In this document: in pieces, positions 14,199-22,013 of the stretch
Layout: each line of letters starts with the position of its first letter
How positions within the stretch are numbered: position 1 is the first letter of the stretch
Position numbers and translations under genes: made by a program
NCBI GenBank assembly: GCA_045576655.1
Contig: JAZNGW010000002.1
Span: 1 to 22,303 of the forward strand
Origin: RGIG8745 sp045576655
Lineage (GTDB): Bacteria; Bacteroidota; Bacteroidia; Bacteroidales; Bacteroidaceae
Reading direction: 5' to 3'
DNA length: 22,303 nucleotides
The notes under the pieces: generated by a model
Database searches by the model: none
Seen by the model: the letters and a program-made list of their open reading frames with translations, nothing else
Told to the model about the DNA's origin: nothing

Positions 14199-17108
14199 AT
14201 GACACGAAGAAGAATTTTGTTGGCCCTTATGGCTGCTGCGTTCTTTATCGCAGGAGCGTCGGCGCAGAAGAAGACAAGAACGGTGAACCTGTACGGACAC
14301 GTTAAGAACTCGTTCACGAAGGTGGGCGTACCGAACACAAAGATTACGCTGATGACGGAAGACAGCACCGTGGTCGACACGTTCAGGGTGACGACCTACG
14401 GAGGCAGAACCTACAAGGTGGGCACTCAGTTCAAGCGCAAGATTCCGGCTGTGCCCCACAAGTACATCATCCTGGCACAGCATCCTGAATACCACGACTG
14501 CTACGTGGACTTTGAAATCAAGCACGTGGCGCGCAACACATATTTCGATGCTCCCCACCACCTCATGGTGAGGAAGAACCGCATGGACGACCTCAACCAG
14601 ATGCTTGACCAGGTGGAGGTGAAGGCCACGAAGGTGAAACTGGCCTACAAGGGCGACACCATCGTGTTCAATGCTGATGCGTTCAATGTGCCGGAAGGCA
14701 GTATGCTCGACGGGCTCATCCGTCAGTTGCCTGGTGTGGAACTGAAGGACAACGGTGAGATTCTGGTGAACGGCAGGAAGGTAGACTACCTTACTCTGAA
14801 CGGCAAGGACTTCTTCAAGGGCAAGAACAAGGTGATGCTCGACAATCTGCCCTACTACACGGTGAAGGACATCAACGTCTTTGAGAAGCGTACGGACCTA
14901 AGCGAATATCTCGGCCGCGACACTGAGCAGAAGGAGTATGTCATGGATGTGCAGCTCAAAAAGGAATATTCCGAAGGCTACCTTGCCAATGCCGAAGTGG
15001 GCGGCGGTACGGACGACAGGTTCATGGGGCGTCTGTTCGGACTGCGATACACCGACAATTCCCGATTGGCACTCTTCGTCAACCGCAACAATGTCAACGA
15101 AACCCGTTCGCCTGGCAGTCAGGGCGACTGGAGTCCGGACAAACAGCAGCAGGGCGACATCAAGGCGCTGACGGCTGGAATGAACCTCAACATCGATGAC
15201 AAGGAGAAACGTTGGAACGAGGCGATGAACGTCTACTTCGCGTCTGCCGACATCGATTCTCGCAACCGCAGTGCGAGAGAGTATTTCATCGAGGGAGGCA
15301 ACTCGTTCAGCCGTGCCATGTCGGCAACTCAGGCAAAGAACAAACAAGTGTCTGCCTACAACCAGTTCCTGCTCAGAAAACCTTTCATGCTGACCAGCAC
15401 CCTGAATGCCTACTACTATGACGGGAAAAACGATGCCACAAACAGGTCAGCCTCGTTCAATGCCGACCCGTCGCAATGGGGCACTACGATGGAGGTTCTC
15501 GACTCCATGTTCGCGTCTGTCATACATCCCGACCTCGAACGCATAGCAGTTAACCGAAACCGAAACGCCACAAAGCTGAATGGCCAGAACTGGAATTTCG
15601 AAACGAACAACCGACTGACAAAGAAGTTTGCATGGGGCGACGACATCTCTGTGAGATTGGGAGGTTCGTACGTCACACAGAAGTACCGCCAATATGACCA
15701 CAGTCGTTACGACTACATGAGCAACGCCACTGCTGCCGACTACCGCAACCAGTACACAAGAGTCCCGACGAAGCAATATACTTATGAGGCTAAGGTGGAG
15801 TACACACTGCACTGGCTGAGCCGATGGAACCTCGCCGTGAACTATGGCTATAGCCAGAACTACAAAGGTAACGGCAACTACATGTACCGCCTCGACCGTC
15901 TTGACGGATGGACATCTGACGGACTGCACGAGATAGGCGTCCTGCCATCGACACGCGACTCCATGCTTCTCGCCCTTGACGCACAGAACACGTACAGCTA
16001 CACGCAGTTGGAGCGCAACCACTTCGTCGGCATACGTCCGCACTTCGACCGCGAGGGCAACGGCAAGTACATATACTTCAATTGGGACACGTGGCTGACA
16101 TGGAAAGACCGCAGCATGGACTACCACAGCAGAGCGGTGGACAACAGAGTGGAGCGCAACTACGCATTGCTGAGCAGCGACCTCAACTTCCAGTATCAGA
16201 CTCATCAGGGCGACCGCCTGTTCAGCCTCAGCATGTCGACACGCCGCAATGCCCCTTCTATGACAGACCTCATGGATGTTACCTACGACAGCGACCCACT
16301 TGCCATCCGCAAGGGAAATCCTGACCTCAAGCCTACCGGAAGGCATCGTGCCGAGATGGCTTACAGGCTGCGCAACAGGAAGACAGACCAGACTTGGCTC
16401 TTCCGACTAAGCGGTGAGGTGACGGACAACGAGTGGGCTATGGGCTATTCGTATGACAGGAAGACGGGTGCATACACATACCGACCAGAGAATGTGAACG
16501 GCAACTGGTATGGCAACGCATACGTGAACTTCTCTCGCGCCATAGGCAAAGAAAAGTTGTGGAGGGTAAGCACAACATCCCAAGCGTCATATTCGCACAG
16601 CGTAGACCTGGAGCGGGCACAAGGCTCCGACGCATCGCGCAAGAGCATCGTCAACACCGTCCAAGCAGCCCAGCAGGCAAGCCTGACGTATCAGAAAGAC
16701 AAGCTCACAGCTGGAGTGAACGGGCGCATTGACTGGCGCAACTCACAATCGGAGCGTGCGAACTTCCAGACAATCAACGCCACAGACTTCAACTACGGAC
16801 TGACATGCCAGTACGAACTGCCGTGGAAACTCCAACTTGCCACCGACTTGAAGATGTTCTCCCGCCGTGGCTACAGCGAAGCGTCGATGAACACTGACGA
16901 CTTCGTATGGAACGCAAGTCTGTCGCGCTCCTTCCTCAAAGGCAAACTGACTGCACGACTTGAAGGGTTTGACATCCTCGGACAGCTGTCGAACACATCA
17001 TTCTCGGTCAACGCACAGGGGCGCACAGAACAATGGCGCAACGCTCTGTCGCGCTACGCCATGCTGCACCTTACATACAAGTTCAGCGTCATGCCTAAGA
17101 AGAGATGA
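14199..17108 (+). CDS. Large TonB-receptor-like outer-membrane beta-barrel protein
   Basis: 969 aa from the ATG at 14199, chosen because it opens the signal peptide (MTRRRILLALMAAAFFIAGASAQ); an ATG eight codons earlier is in frame. A carboxypeptidase-regulatory-like beta-sandwich comes first (about 28-125: TVNLYGHVKNSFTKVGVPNTKITLMTEDSTVVDTFRV). A plug-like region follows (about 160-260: LDGLIRQLPGVELKDNGEILVNGRKVDYLTLNGKDFFKGKNKVMLDNLPYYTVKDINVFEK), then a large barrel rich in Tyr/Asn/Arg strands (GNPDLKPTGRHRAEMAYRL). No SusD gene follows. It is preceded by the 22-bp array and a promoter with a G7 tract, and followed by a strong terminator. Export or import substrate is unknown. Confidence 0.9.
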   Translation: MTRRRILLALMAAAFFIAGASAQKKTRTVNLYGHVKNSFTKVGVPNTKITLMTEDSTVVDTFRVTTYGGRTYKVGTQFKRKIPAVPHKYIILAQHPEYHDCYVDFEIKHVARNTYFDAPHHLMVRKNRMDDLNQMLDQVEVKATKVKLAYKGDTIVFNADAFNVPEGSMLDGLIRQLPGVELKDNGEILVNGRKVDYLTLNGKDFFKGKNKVMLDNLPYYTVKDINVFEKRTDLSEYLGRDTEQKEYVMDVQLKKEYSEGYLANAEVGGGTDDRFMGRLFGLRYTDNSRLALFVNRNNVNETRSPGSQGDWSPDKQQQGDIKALTAGMNLNIDDKEKRWNEAMNVYFASADIDSRNRSAREYFIEGGNSFSRAMSATQAKNKQVSAYNQFLLRKPFMLTSTLNAYYYDGKNDATNRSASFNADPSQWGTTMEVLDSMFASVIHPDLERIAVNRNRNATKLNGQNWNFETNNRLTKKFAWGDDISVRLGGSYVTQKYRQYDHSRYDYMSNATAADYRNQYTRVPTKQYTYEAKVEYTLHWLSRWNLAVNYGYSQNYKGNGNYMYRLDRLDGWTSDGLHEIGVLPSTRDSMLLALDAQNTYSYTQLERNHFVGIRPHFDREGNGKYIYFNWDTWLTWKDRSMDYHSRAVDNRVERNYALLSSDLNFQYQTHQGDRLFSLSMSTRRNAPSMTDLMDVTYDSDPLAIRKGNPDLKPTGRHRAEMAYRLRNRKTDQTWLFRLSGEVTDNEWAMGYSYDRKTGAYTYRPENVNGNWYGNAYVNFSRAIGKEKLWRVSTTSQASYSHSVDLERAQGSDASRKSIVNTVQAAQQASLTYQKDKLTAGVNGRIDWRNSQSERANFQTINATDFNYGLTCQYELPWKLQLATDLKMFSRRGYSEASMNTDDFVWNASLSRSFLKGKLTARLEGFDILGQLSNTSFSVNAQGRTEQWRNALSRYAMLHLTYKFSVMPKKR

Positions 17109-17180
17109 TAACACTGCTAGGTCGAACGCCTCAAACTCTCAGAAAAGTTTTTAGTTGTAAATGGTAATAGGGTTAATTAA

Positions 17181-17217
17181 AAACGCCTGCCGTCGTTAGG
17201 AAACGTGGCAGGCGTTT
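17181..17217. terminator. Bidirectional terminator between convergent genes
   Basis: aaacgcctgcc (17181-17191) pairs perfectly with ggcaggcgttt (17207-17217) around a 15-nt loop, with A-rich and T-rich flanks. It sits between the plus-strand barrel gene and the minus-strand macro-like gene. Confidence 0.85.
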
Positions 17218-17224
17218 GTGTATG

Positions 17225-17644
17225 TTAACGCTTTTTCGGCAGAATCTTCTTGCCTCCTTCTGCCGCTTCCACGAACTCCTTTGGCAGGATGATATTTTCC
17301 ACATCTGTTGCGCCTTTGAACAGTGGGCCAATCTCCTCATCCTTGAATCCTGCAATTCCGCAACCGATGCGGGTGACGAGGAACTTGAGTTCCGGATGTA
17401 GTCTTGCAAAGTCAATGAACTCATCCACGTATGGCTTGATGGTTTCCACTCCGCCCTGCATGGTCGGTATGGCATAGCTCTGTCCTTGCAGTCCTACGCC
17501 CTGTCCCCATACTGCTCCGAAGAAGTCGAGGGCGATACGTGCAGCGCCGCCGCCATGTGCGCCAGCGAGGTTGCTGCCAAACACGAATATCTCGTTTGGC
17601 TCAAGTCTTATTATTCTTTCCGAAGTGTATTCTCTGTTGTACAT
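17225..17644 (-). CDS. Macro-domain-like small protein, copy B
   Basis: 139 aa. The core is EIFVFGSNLAGAHGGGAARIALDFFGAVWGQGVGLQGQSYAIPT, followed by IKPYVDEFIDFARLHPELKFLVTRIGCGIAGFKDEEIGPLF. The glycine-rich loop after a beta-strand and the later strand ending in RIGCGIAGF resemble the two ADP-ribose-binding loops of macro domains, although the sequence is not a standard macro domain. Similar proteins occur in phages and bacteria without a settled function. It is the last gene of a tight minus-strand run that includes an ADP-ribosylglycohydrolase. It differs from copy A (20388-20777) by about ten substitutions and a ten-residue Lys-rich extension (GGKKILPKKR). The gene starts 16 bp after the stop of the 416-aa protein gene. 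Confidence 0.8.
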   Translation of the reverse strand: MYNREYTSERIIRLEPNEIFVFGSNLAGAHGGGAARIALDFFGAVWGQGVGLQGQSYAIPTMQGGVETIKPYVDEFIDFARLHPELKFLVTRIGCGIAGFKDEEIGPLFKGATDVENIILPKEFVEAAEGGKKILPKKR

Positions 17645-17652
17645 AGTTGAAT
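17537..17652. repeat. 116-bp identical segment shared by the two macro-like genes
   Basis: 17537-17652 is identical to 20670-20785, in the same orientation 3133 bp away. It covers the first codons of the macro-like gene and its leader. Similarity with substitutions and small gaps continues on both sides, from the gene body to the 3' end of the upstream gene. The fully identical block suggests recent duplication or gene conversion. Confidence 0.9.
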
Positions 17653-17660
17653 GTTTTTAG

Positions 17661-18911
17661 TCAATGTCTTATTATTTTCTGGATTTCCTCAAATTCCTTT
17701 TCTCCAAGATTTCCCTCGCTGAAGCGTTGTTGTATAGGGTGTTTCGCAATGATGGTGTTCGGTCTCATCGTGTGCCAAACGTCGGGGTCGAGGAGGTTTT
17801 TCCATTTGTCTGCGGCACGCAGAATCACGAATTTCACTTCAGGGCGGTTGTATGCAATGTGGCGAATCAGTTCTTTGGTGAACTTCTGGCTTGGCAGATA
17901 CGCTCTATCCTTGAATCCGCCGCCGTACTCCTTGGAAGTGTAGGCACAATATTGCACTACGGCGAACTTCTTGTAGAACTCGAACTCGTCCATCGAGTCA
18001 GGTTTCAGCACAGACAAACGCCCTTTCTTGTTCCCGTCGCCTCGCCAGTAGTTCTCGCCCACACGACTGATGGCGTCTGTCACATCCTTGCGGAAGGGGA
18101 AGAATCCTTCTGCCTGGAAAAGTAGTGTGCGCTGTTTCTCTTTGAACACTTCTTCTCGCATTCGCTTCGGCAACTTCTCTGCCACTCCTTTGTTGCATTC
18201 TTCCTGCCATCCGGGGTTGAGGCTTAGTATGATGATTTGTGCTTTGAGCGGATTTCCCTGCCACGGTTCTGCTGGTATCTCAAGATGATACTTGTGATTC
18301 TCGTTCTTCTTGGTTTCGTTATACTGATTGAGCAAATCCCAGTCGGCATCCATGAAAAACTTTCTTGTGGTGGAGTAGAGGTCGTGTCCTTGGTATGTTT
18401 CGGCAAGTGGACGCCACGGATTACCCTGTACGATACGTTCTTCCGTCACCTCGTGCCATCCTGTGGGACGGCAAACGAAATCGGGGGTTAATGGGCTGTT
18501 TCCGATGTATTTTTGGAAGAACGTCAGATTGCCTTCTCCGTCCGTTTGGTAGGAGAATCGCATTTGCAATTCTGTTCTAAGGAGTTTTGTGAGTTCATCC
18601 AAATTTAGACTGTCTTTCAAAATTTCTGTTGTGCGTAGTCTTTCCTCCACTTTTCTCCGTCTGTAGCGTAAGGCGGAGATATGTCGGCACAAAGCTTCCT
18701 TGACATCCCTTTCCTCGACATAATCGTGTTCTCTCATGTATTTTTCTATGCAGTCGAGCATGTCAAGTCCGTTGTTCAGCGTATAAGTCAAATCCATGAA
18801 TTTTTCTTCTTCGTCCAGGTCGTTCCATTCTTCACATCCAGGGTAGAAATACGTCTTCCACGGTTTTGGTAATATCGATTCTCCGCTTATGTAATAACTA
18901 CAGGTGTTCAT
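17661..18911 (-). CDS. 416-aa protein of unknown function, weakly uracil-DNA-glycosylase-like C-terminal half
   Basis: I do not recognise a named family. The N-terminal about 130 residues are charged and helical (MDLTYTLNNGLDMLDCIEKYMREHDYVEERDVKEALCRHISALRYRRRKVEERL). The C-terminal half has AQIIILSLNPGWQEE near 228-242, then EGFFPFRKDVTDAISRVGENYW, a charged middle, KFVILRAADKWKNLL and IIAKHPIQQRFSEGNL. The order strand-LNPG, FPF, VILRAADKW and a final HP resembles the uracil-DNA-glycosylase superfamily (GxNPG loop, glycosylase strand, HPS-type motif), but the catalytic residues are not clearly present. It starts 22 bp after the ADP-ribosylglycohydrolase stop and precedes the macro-like gene by 16 bp. 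A frameshifted fragment of its 3' end sits at 20794-20865. Confidence 0.8.
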   Translation of the reverse strand: MNTCSYYISGESILPKPWKTYFYPGCEEWNDLDEEEKFMDLTYTLNNGLDMLDCIEKYMREHDYVEERDVKEALCRHISALRYRRRKVEERLRTTEILKDSLNLDELTKLLRTELQMRFSYQTDGEGNLTFFQKYIGNSPLTPDFVCRPTGWHEVTEERIVQGNPWRPLAETYQGHDLYSTTRKFFMDADWDLLNQYNETKKNENHKYHLEIPAEPWQGNPLKAQIIILSLNPGWQEECNKGVAEKLPKRMREEVFKEKQRTLLFQAEGFFPFRKDVTDAISRVGENYWRGDGNKKGRLSVLKPDSMDEFEFYKKFAVVQYCAYTSKEYGGGFKDRAYLPSQKFTKELIRHIAYNRPEVKFVILRAADKWKNLLDPDVWHTMRPNTIIAKHPIQQRFSEGNLGEKEFEEIQKIIRH

Positions 18912-18933
18912 GATGTCAGTTTGTGGGTTATTA

Positions 18934-19758
18934 TTATTTGCTATTACACTTGTTGCTTACCATCTTGTCGAATTCGTCGTTGAGTGCCACCATCCATTTC
19001 GGTAGTTTGGTTAATGCGTTTTTGATGAGGGGTTCGGGCATGTGCTTGTAGTGAGCGTATGCCATGGGACCTGCGATTGCTGCGAGTGTGTCGGCATCGC
19101 CTCCGAACGAGATAGCCAGTTTCAGGCAGTCGGCATAGTCTTTGCTTTCAAGGAAGCAGATTATTGCGGCTGGTATCGTAAGCTGGCATGTTTCGTTAAA
19201 GTCGAAATCAGGTTTTATCTGGCTATATGTCAGTTCTGCCCAATCAGGGTAGTACGCCGTTAGCACATTGCTGTGAATGAACTCTTTACTCTTGTCCTTC
19301 ATCGCCCAGAATATGGCCAGAGCCGTTGCAACCGCTCCCTTTATACCTTCGGGGTGGTCGTGGGTGGGAAGTGCTGTCCTTGTTGCCAATTCTATGCATT
19401 CGGCATCGCTTGTCGCCATGAAACCAGCAGCCGACACTCTCATTCCGCTGCCATTTCCAAACGATCCATATGAAGGTTGCACTTCCTTTGCCATGAGCCA
19501 GTTGGCAAATCGTCCGCCGAATCCCCTGTAGAAATCCTCGCGTCCTCTTGTCCACAAGCATTTTGCCATGTCGAGGTTGTGCATCAGAGCTTCAGCGCAC
19601 GCAAAAGTGCATACCGTATCATCGGTATAAGTGTTGGCAGGATGCAGAAGGTTCACCTCGTCGTAGTTTTTCGTTCGTCCCTCAAATTCGTACGGCATGC
19701 CGCTGATGTCTCCTATTGCGGCGCTTAGTAATAGATTTTTCTTGTTGTTTCGTTTCAA
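18934..19758 (-). CDS. ADP-ribosylglycohydrolase (DraG family)
   Basis: 274 aa with the complete metal-binding signature of the DraG fold: GDISGMPYE at 16-24, YTDDT at 44-48, THDHPEG at 132-138 and GGDADTLAAIAG at 219-230. These Asp, Asp, His and Asp residues bind the two magnesium ions that hydrolyse ADP-ribosyl bonds on proteins, or ADP-ribose-like small molecules. There is no signal peptide, so it is cytoplasmic. It overlaps the upstream HD-domain gene by 4 bp and is followed after 22 bp by the 416-aa protein gene. No ADP-ribosyltransferase is visible in the window, so its substrate may come from elsewhere in the cell or from a phage or toxin. Confidence 0.94.
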   Translation of the reverse strand: MKRNNKKNLLLSAAIGDISGMPYEFEGRTKNYDEVNLLHPANTYTDDTVCTFACAEALMHNLDMAKCLWTRGREDFYRGFGGRFANWLMAKEVQPSYGSFGNGSGMRVSAAGFMATSDAECIELATRTALPTHDHPEGIKGAVATALAIFWAMKDKSKEFIHSNVLTAYYPDWAELTYSQIKPDFDFNETCQLTIPAAIICFLESKDYADCLKLAISFGGDADTLAAIAGPMAYAHYKHMPEPLIKNALTKLPKWMVALNDEFDKMVSNKCNSK

Positions 19759-20369
19759 TCGGATATGAGTTTCTTGATTTCGTCAATCATCTGTTGTGGC
19801 AGTGCAAAACGCAGATCTTCTACATTTGTGGTAATGGCCTCCAGAAAGTGTGTAAGTTCTTTGCGATAAACGGATTTCATGTGCTGGTTTTCTTCGTTTT
19901 TGCCTTTGCTCGAATAAGTGATGTTGGCCAGACGGTCGGCTAATTTAACGAATGGCGCATATGGCGTTTCGCGTATTCCCTGGTAGTATTTTTCTCCTGC
20001 TCGTTCTGCTCGGGTGCGTCCTTTGTCGTTAGTCAATGCATAGACAATCTCCGTTGCCATGTACGCCTGTGAGTCGTCCATGTACTCTTTCGCGATTTTT
20101 GTGACATCGTTGTATGTGAGTCGTGCGTCTTCTATGCTGTCATGGTAGAATGCAGCGAAGAATAGAGGGAGCACGTCTTCCTTGTTGCAACACACCTCAT
20201 GCCCGTATTTGTAAACTGAATCTGCCACCATGTCGAGATGAAATCCGTATGGATGAATCTTGTCGTATGCCTGATTCACATCCTTGTGGAGTTGATGTGC
20301 TGCCTTTCTGATTTTCTCGATCTTTTCTGTATGAATCTTAATCGAGTGCCTGAATTCGTTTTGAGTCAT
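19755..20369 (-). CDS. HD-domain phosphohydrolase of the RSH/MESH1 type
   Basis: 204 aa single-domain HD protein. The helix with H44 (HPYGFHLDMVADSV), FYHDSIEDARLTYNDV (H76, D77, E80, D81) and FVKLADRLANI (D145) reproduce the order and spacing of the (p)ppGpp hydrolase half of RelA/SpoT proteins (HDxxED, LADRL). There is no synthetase, TGS or ACT domain, so it is like small alarmone hydrolases (MESH1/SAH). Hydrolysis of (p)ppGpp or NADPH-like phosphates to pyrophosphate is the family reaction. The exact substrate here is unproven. Its end overlaps the ADP-ribosylglycohydrolase start by 4 bp and it follows macro-like copy A by 18 bp, so it is almost certainly in the same transcript. Confidence 0.9.
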   Translation of the reverse strand: MTQNEFRHSIKIHTEKIEKIRKAAHQLHKDVNQAYDKIHPYGFHLDMVADSVYKYGHEVCCNKEDVLPLFFAAFYHDSIEDARLTYNDVTKIAKEYMDDSQAYMATEIVYALTNDKGRTRAERAGEKYYQGIRETPYAPFVKLADRLANITYSSKGKNEENQHMKSVYRKELTHFLEAITTNVEDLRFALPQQMIDEIKKLISD

Positions 20370-20387
20370 AACACTTCTGTTTTTGTT

Positions 20388-20777
20388 TTATTTTATTGCT
20401 TCTACAAATTTCCTTGGCAGAATCACGTTCTCCACCTCTATTGCGTCTGTGAATAGCGGAGCAATCTCTTCGTTCCTAAATCCTGCAATACCGCAACCGA
20501 TGCGGGTGACAAGGAACTTGAGTTCGGGATGAACTTTTGCAAACTCAATGAACTCATCCACGTATGGTTTGATGGTTTCCACTCCGCCCTGCATGGTCGG
20601 TATGGCATAGCTCTGCCCTTGCAGTCCCACACCTTGTCCCCATACGGCTCCGAAGCGGTTGAGTGCGGCACGTGCAGCGCCGCCGCCATGTGCGCCAGCG
20701 AGGTTGCTGCCAAACACGAATATCTCGTTTGGCTCAAGTCTTATTATTCTTTCCGAAGTGTATTCTCTGTTGTACAT
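20388..20777 (-). CDS. Macro-domain-like small protein, copy A
   Basis: 129 aa, the paralogue of the gene at 17225-17644. The first 36 residues are identical (MYNREYTSERIIRLEPNEIF onward through HGGGAAR), and the LVTRIGCGIAGF strand is kept. The differences lie in ALNRFGAVWG, EFAKVHPELK and the end (NEEIAPLFTDAIEVENVILPRKFVEAIK), which lacks the Lys-rich tail of copy B. It is followed after 18 bp by the HD-domain gene. Both copies are intact and under apparent constraint, because most differences are conservative. They may therefore serve distinct partners or be recent enough not to have decayed. ADP-ribose or nucleotide binding is inferred from motif shape and neighbours. Confidence 0.82.
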   Translation of the reverse strand: MYNREYTSERIIRLEPNEIFVFGSNLAGAHGGGAARAALNRFGAVWGQGVGLQGQSYAIPTMQGGVETIKPYVDEFIEFAKVHPELKFLVTRIGCGIAGFRNEEIAPLFTDAIEVENVILPRKFVEAIK

Positions 20778-20785
20778 AGTTGAAT
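20670..20785. repeat. 116-bp identical segment, second copy
   Basis: Identical to 17537-17652 and in the same orientation. Recombination between the two would delete about 3.1 kb holding the 416-aa gene, the ADP-ribosylglycohydrolase and the HD hydrolase. Confidence 0.9.
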
Positions 20786-20793
20786 ATTTTTAG

Positions 20794-20865
20794 TTAATGT
20801 TTTATTATTTCCTCAAATCCCTTTTCTCCAAGATTACCCCACTGAAGCGTTGTTGTATGGCGTGT
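20794..20865 (-). pseudogene. Frameshifted 3' remnant of the 416-aa protein gene
   Basis: Read on the minus strand, the last 14 codons give NLGEKGFEEIIKH and a stop, matching NLGEKEFEEIQKIIRH at the end of the intact protein apart from a 9-bp deletion. Before a one-base deletion the other frame gives HAIQQRFS-like codons matching HPIQQRFS (IAHxQQRFS order approximate at the edge). Similarity stops near 20866. It lies directly upstream of macro-like copy A, just as the intact gene lies upstream of copy B. Confidence 0.82.
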
Positions 20866-20898
20866 CATTCGGTGATAATTCTTTCCCCATAACAAAGA

Positions 20899-21204
20899 TT
20901 ATTCGTAATACCACTCATAACAAAGAATATCAACAACCTCAAAATCTTCATCTCCATCCAACCATGATTTTAATTCAGGTTGTAAATCATGGATATAGCC
21001 GTCTTCTATTAAGGTTCTCAGATCATCTTTGCTTATCTCTCGCAAGAAGTCCAGATATCCCACAGTTAATTCGACCTGAGGAATATTGTATTGCTTAGCA
21101 AAAGCCTTAACTACGGGTAGTGATACTATCGGTAGTTCCACACGATGACGAGGATATCTGTCGCCTCGTCTTTTATACATTCTGATTTGCGTTCCCATTG
21201 CCAT
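20899..21204 (-). CDS. Uncharacterised 101-aa protein
   Basis: Not recognised. There is no signal peptide or membrane segment. It begins basic (MGTQIRMYKRRGDRYPRHRVELPIV) and ends acidic (SWLDGDEDFEVVDILCYEWYYE), with a helical middle containing EISKDDLRTLIEDGYIHDLQPELKSWL. Met1 and Met3 are both possible starts. It is 121 bp upstream of macro-like copy A, with the pseudogene scrap between, and 92 bp downstream of the NUDIX gene, all on the same strand. It could be part of the same transcript. No usual promoter was found before it: a TAAATTTA palindrome at 21212-21219 is too close to the start codon. Confidence 0.65.
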   Translation of the reverse strand: MAMGTQIRMYKRRGDRYPRHRVELPIVSLPVVKAFAKQYNIPQVELTVGYLDFLREISKDDLRTLIEDGYIHDLQPELKSWLDGDEDFEVVDILCYEWYYE

Positions 21205-21296
21205 AGTGCTGTAAATTTAATTGGTTATTGTTTCTTTAATTCATCCTTTCGGTCTTAACTTTTTATAATCTCCATCAGTTCACCGATGCTCTTTCC

Positions 21297-21998
21297 CTAA
21301 AACTCCAGCCGGAATCCTTTCTGTTTCAGTTCCTGGTATTTCTCCGCGTTGAAGCGGAAGAGGAAGGCCTCTTTCTTAGGCGTTGGCATGGCGCGCTCCT
21401 CGAGTTGGTCGAGAATCTCGAAGCGTTTCATCTTGTTGTAGAAGTTGCGGCGGTCGAAGTTGACATCGAGGATAGCCTCGTAGAGGTTCTGCAGTTCCTT
21501 GATGGTGAATTTCTCCGGCAGGAGCTCAAACCCTACAGGCTCGAAGTGTATCTGCTTGCGCAGTTCGTTGAGCGCTGTTCGCAGAATCATGTCGTGGTCG
21601 AAGGCGAGCGAGGGCACTTTGCCGAGGTCGAACCAACGGGCGTCGGCAGCGTCGTCCGCACCCCTCACCTCCTGCAGTTTCACCAGAGCGTAGTAGGCTA
21701 TGGTGATGACACGTTCACGCGGGTCGCGGTTGGGTGCGGTGAATGTCCCGAACTGCTTGATATATGCACCTTCGAGTCCTGTCTCCTCTTTCAGTTCTCG
21801 CAAGGCACCTTCCTCAGCGCTCTCGTCCATGCGCATGAATCCGCCTGGCAGAGCCCAACGGCCCTTGAACGGCTCTATGCCGCGCTCAACGAGCAACACT
21901 TTCAGGTTTGTTCCGTCGAAGCCGAATATCACACAGTCGGTCGTCACACTCGGGTGCGGATGCTTGTAGCAGTATTTCAATTCCTTTGAATTTTCCAT
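21297..21998 (-). CDS. NUDIX hydrolase with C-terminal winged helix (NrtR-like)
   Basis: 233 aa. The N-terminal NUDIX domain (about 15-150) has an unbroken box from G53 to L75: GFMRMDE, seven residues, RELKEETGL, matching GX5EX7REUXEEXGU. The C-terminal about 80 residues (EPVGFELLPEKFTIKELQNLYEAILDVNFDRRNFYNKMKRFEILDQLEE) are the winged-helix half of the NrtR family, which in Bacteroides includes the arabinose regulator AraR. Many regulators of this family have a damaged NUDIX box, so the intact one suggests hydrolysis, for example of ADP-ribose or a nucleotide sugar, is kept alongside or instead of DNA binding. It has its own strong promoter with a palindrome at the predicted transcript start. 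No sugar-utilisation gene is near. Confidence 0.93.
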   Translation of the reverse strand: MENSKELKYCYKHPHPSVTTDCVIFGFDGTNLKVLLVERGIEPFKGRWALPGGFMRMDESAEEGALRELKEETGLEGAYIKQFGTFTAPNRDPRERVITIAYYALVKLQEVRGADDAADARWFDLGKVPSLAFDHDMILRTALNELRKQIHFEPVGFELLPEKFTIKELQNLYEAILDVNFDRRNFYNKMKRFEILDQLEERAMPTPKKEAFLFRFNAEKYQELKQKGFRLEF

Positions 21999-22013
21999 AT
22001 TGACTCCTTTGTT

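Noticed and set aside
15447..16346. 299-codon open frame on the minus strand inside the second barrel gene
   Set aside because: A shadow of a strongly coding plus-strand gene. The translation has no recognisable domain, and the composition follows the complement of the real frame.
17225..20777. Composite transposon bounded by the duplicated macro-like genes
   Set aside because: No transposase, terminal inverted repeats or target-site duplication were found. The duplication ends inside a neighbouring gene remnant, which fits ordinary segmental duplication.
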